Of a stretch of DNA of 64,000 nt, positions 60,779-64,000 are shown piece by piece. This DNA is from Catellatospora sichuanensis (GTDB lineage Bacteria > Actinomycetota > Actinomycetes > Mycobacteriales > Micromonosporaceae). Made by a program: the position numbers and the translations under genes. Below the pieces are notes generated by a model. The model was given only the letters and a program-made list of their open reading frames with translations. It did no database searches and was not told where the DNA came from. The stretch is from the NCBI RefSeq assembly GCF_007483665.1, contig NZ_VIQO01000012.1, positions 1 to 64,000 on the forward strand. Direction: 5' to 3'. Within the stretch, counting starts at the first letter, position 1, and each line of letters starts with the position of its first letter.

Positions 60779-60846
60779 GAGGTGGTACTTGAACACGTTC
60801 AAGTACCACCTCGGAGGCTAGCGCATGGACTTGAACGTGTTCAAGT
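60779..60846. promoter_or_regulatory. Two palindromic operators with TTGAAC core
   Basis: The first, 60779 to 60812, has perfect 16-base arms (GAGGTGGTACTTGAAC and its complement) around AC. The second, 60829 to 60846, is ACTTGAAC-GT-GTTCAAGT. Both share the core TTGAAC-N2-GTTCAA. They lie just upstream of the YndJ/DUF1990 genes, the first starting 17 bases before the ATG, so a bound repressor would block transcription or early translation. TetR-type regulators bind sites of this form. Confidence 0.8.
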
Positions 60847-60874
60847 CCCTGGGGACGTCGTCCCCGCGACGGGC

Positions 60875-61390
60875 TCAGTACGGGTTGTAGAGGACCCGGT
60901 CCTGGCTCTTGACCACGTGCGATGATCCTTCGAACGTGCTGCCGTACACCAGGAACTCGACGTTGGTGAAGTTCGCCGAGGTGAACTCGCCGGAGGCGGT
61001 GCCGGTCGACGAGTAGCACGGCTGGCCGGTCGCATTACCGGTGTAGCTCGGGTAGACGTTCGTGACGAACGTGGAGTACTTGCGCCCGCCCACGTAGTAC
61101 ATGTTCACGTTGATCGTCAGGTACGGCAGCATGTAGCTGGACTGCCGGCAGACGGTGAGGTTGTAGTGCAGTGCGCTGCCGCCGTCGTCGAACTGGACGG
61201 TGCCCTCCACCCAGCCGATCTGGATGCTGCCACCGGTCGGGTAGTAGTGGCGGATCTGCATGGTCACCGGCTGCGCCGGGCCCCACGCCGCCTGCGCGGG
61301 CGTGGCGGCGGCGGGCAGGACCAGGGCGCCGACAGTGGCCAGCGCCACCAGTAGCGACCTGGCGGCCGAGCGCCTCAGGAACGACTTCAT
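60875..61390 (-). CDS. Small secreted protein of unknown function
   Basis: This 171-residue protein has a signal peptide (SLLVALATVGALVLPAAATP, cleaved after AQA). The mature part, about 135 residues, looks like a beta-sheet protein: VTMQIRHYYPTGGSIQIGWV, VQFDDGGSALHYNLTVCRQS, LPYLTINVNMYYVGGRKYST and FVTNVYPSYTGNATGQPCYS, with two Cys that may pair. No family is recognised. ATG 61390 starts MKSFLRRSAARS, a normal Sec n-region. It lies directly downstream of the SARP regulator gene, and its promoter carries three 11-bp repeats of the SARP-site type. Confidence 0.7.
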   Translation of the reverse strand: MKSFLRRSAARSLLVALATVGALVLPAAATPAQAAWGPAQPVTMQIRHYYPTGGSIQIGWVEGTVQFDDGGSALHYNLTVCRQSSYMLPYLTINVNMYYVGGRKYSTFVTNVYPSYTGNATGQPCYSSTGTASGEFTSANFTNVEFLVYGSTFEGSSHVVKSQDRVLYNPY

Positions 61391-61477
61391 CAATGCTCTC
61401 CTCTGCTGTCCGGAGGGGATGCACAGCCGCGGCCCGGCCGGGAGTCGCTCCCGCACGGCGATGCCGGTCGAGTCCCG

Positions 61478-61521
61478 ATCCTGTCACCGGCGACTGGACG
61501 GCGACTGGACCGCGACTGGAC
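61478..61521 (-). promoter_or_regulatory. Putative SARP binding site and -10 box
   Basis: On the minus strand GTCCAGTCGC is repeated three times with an exact 11-bp period (61521 to 61489), and CAGGAT (61483 to 61478) follows nine bases after the last GTCCAGT heptamer. SARP regulators bind 7-bp repeats spaced 11 bp apart, typically 8 bp before the -10. The target gene starts at 61390. Confidence 0.65.
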
Positions 61522-61549
61522 GCGGCCCTCAGGTACCGGCGCCTGGCTG

Positions 61550-64000
61550 TCAGCGCCGCGTGCCGGCACGCCCGTCGGCCAGCCTCAGCCGGACCTGCGC
61601 CGCCTCCGGCGGATCGAGGTGGTCGAGCAGGGCCAGCGCCTGACGCCACACCGAACGCGCGGCCGTGCCGTCGCCGCCGGCGGCGAGGGCGTCGCCGAGA
61701 TGACTGAGCACGAGCCCTTCGAGGTGACCGTCGCCGAGTTCGCGGTAGATGTCGAGGGCCTGCCGGAACGCGTCGACGGCCTGGTCGTGTTCGCCGCGAT
61801 GACGGTGGGCGTAGCCGATGCTGTCCAGCGTCGAGGCGACGCCGCTACGGTCGCCGAGTTCCGCCAAACCGGCCAGCGCGGCCCGGCAGTGGTCCAGTGC
61901 CGCCGCATGGTCGCCCAGTAGCGCATGGCACCAGCCGACTGCGTTGCGGGCGCGAGCCACACCACGCGCGTCACCGGCGGCACGCAAGATCTCCAGCCCT
62001 CGTCGGGCATGGTCCAGGGCCTGCCGGAGACCGCCCTGCCGCTCCCACATCAGTGACAGGTCCAGCTCGATCCGGCTCAGCCCCGTCAAGTCGCCGACCT
62101 CACGGTAGAGCTCGCCTGCCTGCCGCAGCTCGGCCTGCGCCTCGTCCATCCGGCGCAGCCGAATGTACGCCCGAGCCAGTGACCGGTGTGCCACGGCCTG
62201 CGCCCGGGGCGCACCGTCGCGCCGGGCGGCTGACACGGCGAGCCGCTGTACCGTGGCCAGATCGGCCCAGTGGCCACGACGGTCCAGATAGGTCGCCAGC
62301 GTCCGGGCCAGCCGCCACGCCCGCCCGGGTGACACCGCGGTGGCCCGCTCGACGGCGGCGACCAGGACGGCCCGCTCGGCGTCCAGCCAGGCCAGCGCCT
62401 GCTCGGCATCGGCGAGGTCCACCGGTGCGGCCCCCGCCGACGGCGGTGCCAAACCGAGCGGGTCGTCCGGTCGGGGCTGGGTGAGCTGCTCGGCGGCGTA
62501 CGCCGCGTGCAGGTAGTGGTCGAGCATCCGCAGCAGGGCGGCGTCGCGGCCGGGGGCCGGCTCGGACCCGGCGGCGACCTCCGCGGCGTAGGTACGCACG
62601 AGGTCGTGCAGCAGGTACCGGCCCGGCAAGGGCTCGCCGGCCAGTCCCGCCCGGACCAGTTCGCCCAGCTGCCGGCGTGTCTCGGTGAGCGTCCAAGCGG
62701 TCAGACTGGCCGCCGCCGGGACCGTGGTCTCCGGCCCTGGATGCAGCCCGAGCAGCCGGAGCAACCGCGCCGCCGGCGGGGCCAGGGCGTGGTAGGACCA
62801 CGAGAACACGGCCCGCAGGTCGGTGTCCGGATCGCCGGTGGTGAGCGCGTCGAGCCGGCCGTCGTCGCCGCGCAGCTGCCCGGCGACGGCCGACAGCGGC
62901 AGGTGCCGGTTCAGCGCGGCACGGGCCGCGAGGATCACGATGGCCAGCGGCAGCCCGCCGCAACGGTCGAGCATCTCGGCCACGGCGGCGGGCTCGGCGG
63001 CCGACCGCGCGGCGCCGACCCGCCGCGTCAGCAGTTGCCGGGCGTCGTCCGCGGCGAGCGGTTCGAGCGTCAGCGGGTGCGCTCCGTCGGCCGCGACCAG
63101 CCCGGCGAGCTGGTGGCGCGAGGTGACCAGCAGCAGGCAGCCGGGCGTGCCGGGCAGCAGCGGCCGGACCTGTGCCGGGTCGCGGGCGTTGTCAGCCACG
63201 ATCAGCATGCGGCGCCCGGCGATCACGCTGCGGTACTGTGCCGCCTGGGCATCCGTCGTGGCGGGCAGCCGCTCGGCGGGCACGCCCAGCGCGTCGAGGG
63301 CTCGGCGTACTGCGTCCGCCGGTGCCATCGCGACACCGCCGGGGTCGAATCCGCGCAGATTCAGGTAGAGCTGTCCGTCGGGGAACCGGGGCGCGATCCG
63401 GTGGGACCAGTGCACCGCGAGCGCGGTCTTTCCCACCCCCGGCGCACCGGACACCACCACCGCGGGGACCGCGGCCGGTTCGGCCAGTAGCCGGTCCAGT
63501 CGTGCCAGCTCCCCCGCCCGGCCGGTGAAGGCGTGGACGTCAGCGGGCAGCTGCGCCGGGACCACGGCCAGGCCAGGCGGCACCTGCGTGTCGTGCAGTA
63601 GCGAAGTGTGCGCGGCGGCCAGCTCGGCACCGGGATCGACACCGAGCTCCTCGGCCAGCCGTCGGCGTATGTCGTGATAGGCGGCGAACGCCTGGCCGCG
63701 CCGTCCCGCAGCCTGGTAGGCGATGATCAGCTGGGCGTGCCAGGCCTCGTTCAACGGCTGCCCGGCCACTGCCTCCTCCAACGCGGGCAGCCCGTCGGTG
63801 GGACGGCCTGCGGCGACCGTCAGCTCGCCGTATCTGGCCAGCGCCTCATGCCGCTCGACGGCCAGCGCCACGAGCCTGGGATGGTCGGCGAGCACCGGGA
63901 TGTCCGCAAGCGGTGCGCCCTGCCACTGCCGCAGCGCCTGGGCCAGCGACGCCGCGGCGTCGTCGTGGCGGCCCTGCTGCTGCGCCGCCGTAGCTGCGGT
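61550..64000 (-). CDS. SARP/AfsR-family regulator, 5' part outside the window
   Basis: The visible 816 residues are the C-terminal part of a large regulator. They begin inside the bacterial transcriptional activation domain (LAQALRQWQGAPLADIPVLA, then YRAAGRRGQAFAAYHDIRRR-like sequence ending LAEELGVDPGAEL). An NB-ARC ATPase follows, with Walker A VVVSGAPGVGKTALAVHWSH, LYLNLRGFDP and the RNBS-like LLLVTSRHQLAGLV, then TPR-like helices with repeated AxxxxRxAL patterns. The OmpR-like DNA-binding domain should lie beyond 64000. Such proteins activate secondary-metabolite genes. The gene ends before a small secreted gene whose promoter has a SARP-like site. Confidence 0.9.
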   Translation of the reverse strand, partial: TAATAAQQQGRHDDAAASLAQALRQWQGAPLADIPVLADHPRLVALAVERHEALARYGELTVAAGRPTDGLPALEEAVAGQPLNEAWHAQLIIAYQAAGRRGQAFAAYHDIRRRLAEELGVDPGAELAAAHTSLLHDTQVPPGLAVVPAQLPADVHAFTGRAGELARLDRLLAEPAAVPAVVVSGAPGVGKTALAVHWSHRIAPRFPDGQLYLNLRGFDPGGVAMAPADAVRRALDALGVPAERLPATTDAQAAQYRSVIAGRRMLIVADNARDPAQVRPLLPGTPGCLLLVTSRHQLAGLVAADGAHPLTLEPLAADDARQLLTRRVGAARSAAEPAAVAEMLDRCGGLPLAIVILAARAALNRHLPLSAVAGQLRGDDGRLDALTTGDPDTDLRAVFSWSYHALAPPAARLLRLLGLHPGPETTVPAAASLTAWTLTETRRQLGELVRAGLAGEPLPGRYLLHDLVRTYAAEVAAGSEPAPGRDAALLRMLDHYLHAAYAAEQLTQPRPDDPLGLAPPSAGAAPVDLADAEQALAWLDAERAVLVAAVERATAVSPGRAWRLARTLATYLDRRGHWADLATVQRLAVSAARRDGAPRAQAVAHRSLARAYIRLRRMDEAQAELRQAGELYREVGDLTGLSRIELDLSLMWERQGGLRQALDHARRGLEILRAAGDARGVARARNAVGWCHALLGDHAAALDHCRAALAGLAELGDRSGVASTLDSIGYAHRHRGEHDQAVDAFRQALDIYRELGDGHLEGLVLSHLGDALAAGGDGTAARSVWRQALALLDHLDPPEAAQVRLRLADGRAGTRR

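Noticed and set aside
1-64000. tRNA or rRNA genes
   Set aside because: No cloverleaf with T-loop GGTTCGAxTCC and CCA-type end, and no rRNA-like sequence was found by reading both strands; a covariance-model scan was not possible.

Overview
The window is GC-rich actinobacterial DNA. Direct signs are GTG/TTG starts, AGGAGG-type ribosome sites, a SARP/AfsR-type regulator, a CGNR zinc-finger protein, a mycothiol-type maleylpyruvate isomerase, Sec and Tat secreted cell-wall enzymes, and a trypsin/Trypco2 pair. A Micromonosporaceae-like host is my inference; no marker gene here proves it.

The first 28 kb is accessory, patchwork DNA. Intact genes sit among wreckage: a 5'-truncated leucine-rich-repeat gene, three solo 3' ends of integrase-type transposases, an IS630 pseudogene, two IS5/IS427-type remnants, two ISAs1 fragments, a response-regulator stub behind an intact histidine kinase, an NmrA-like stub and a NUDIX gene with three apparent frame breaks. 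The intact genes are a secreted vanadium-haloperoxidase-like protein, a trypsin-NACHT-WD40 protein coupled to a Trypco2 protein (a predicted conflict module), a 1,048-residue secreted coiled-coil protein, a VOC protein, a secreted trypsin, a hydrolase/TetR pair with a clear operator, a SRPBCC protein, an S1-domain protein, a HAD hydrolase plus P-loop kinase, a mycothiol-dependent isomerase, a sulfotransferase, an HTH protein and a secreted I36-CHAP protein.

From 29 to 38 kb there is a membrane GGDEF-EAL protein, a divergent GGDEF variant protein, an uncharacterised protein, a secreted S15 peptidase/esterase with a C-terminal P domain, a small secreted protein and a CGNR protein.

The region from 38.6 to 53.8 kb is the most interesting part. 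It is a tightly coupled minus-strand operon of about 13.5 kb that reads from 52.1 kb down to 38.6 kb. In transcription order it encodes an ornithine-cyclodeaminase-like enzyme (apparent CTG start), an ATP-grasp ligase fused to a BesD/HalD-type Fe(II)/2-oxoglutarate oxygenase, a fatty-acid-desaturase-fold enzyme, a PurD-like ATP-grasp enzyme, an EctB-like diaminobutyrate transaminase, a NudC-like NUDIX hydrolase, an ATP-grasp ligase, an MFS exporter, another ATP-grasp ligase, a rhodanese and an alanine racemase. A JmjC/cupin oxygenase is divergent across an AT-rich intergenic region. With four ATP-grasp modules, no NRPS, an amino-acid-making transaminase, several oxygenases, an exporter and a possible resistance racemase, it looks like a biosynthetic cluster for a ligase-built small peptide or modified amino acid. 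I do not recognise it as a described cluster.

From 54 kb on there is a DUF6896-like gene, a SRPBCC remnant, a Tat-secreted M23 peptidase with seven peptidoglycan-binding-like repeats, a HEAT-repeat protein, a HutD-like protein, a DUF1990/YndJ pair with two palindromic operators, a small secreted protein whose promoter carries three exact 11-bp-spaced repeats typical of SARP sites, and the 3' part of a SARP regulator gene running off the window. I saw no tRNA, rRNA, CRISPR array or recognisable riboswitch.
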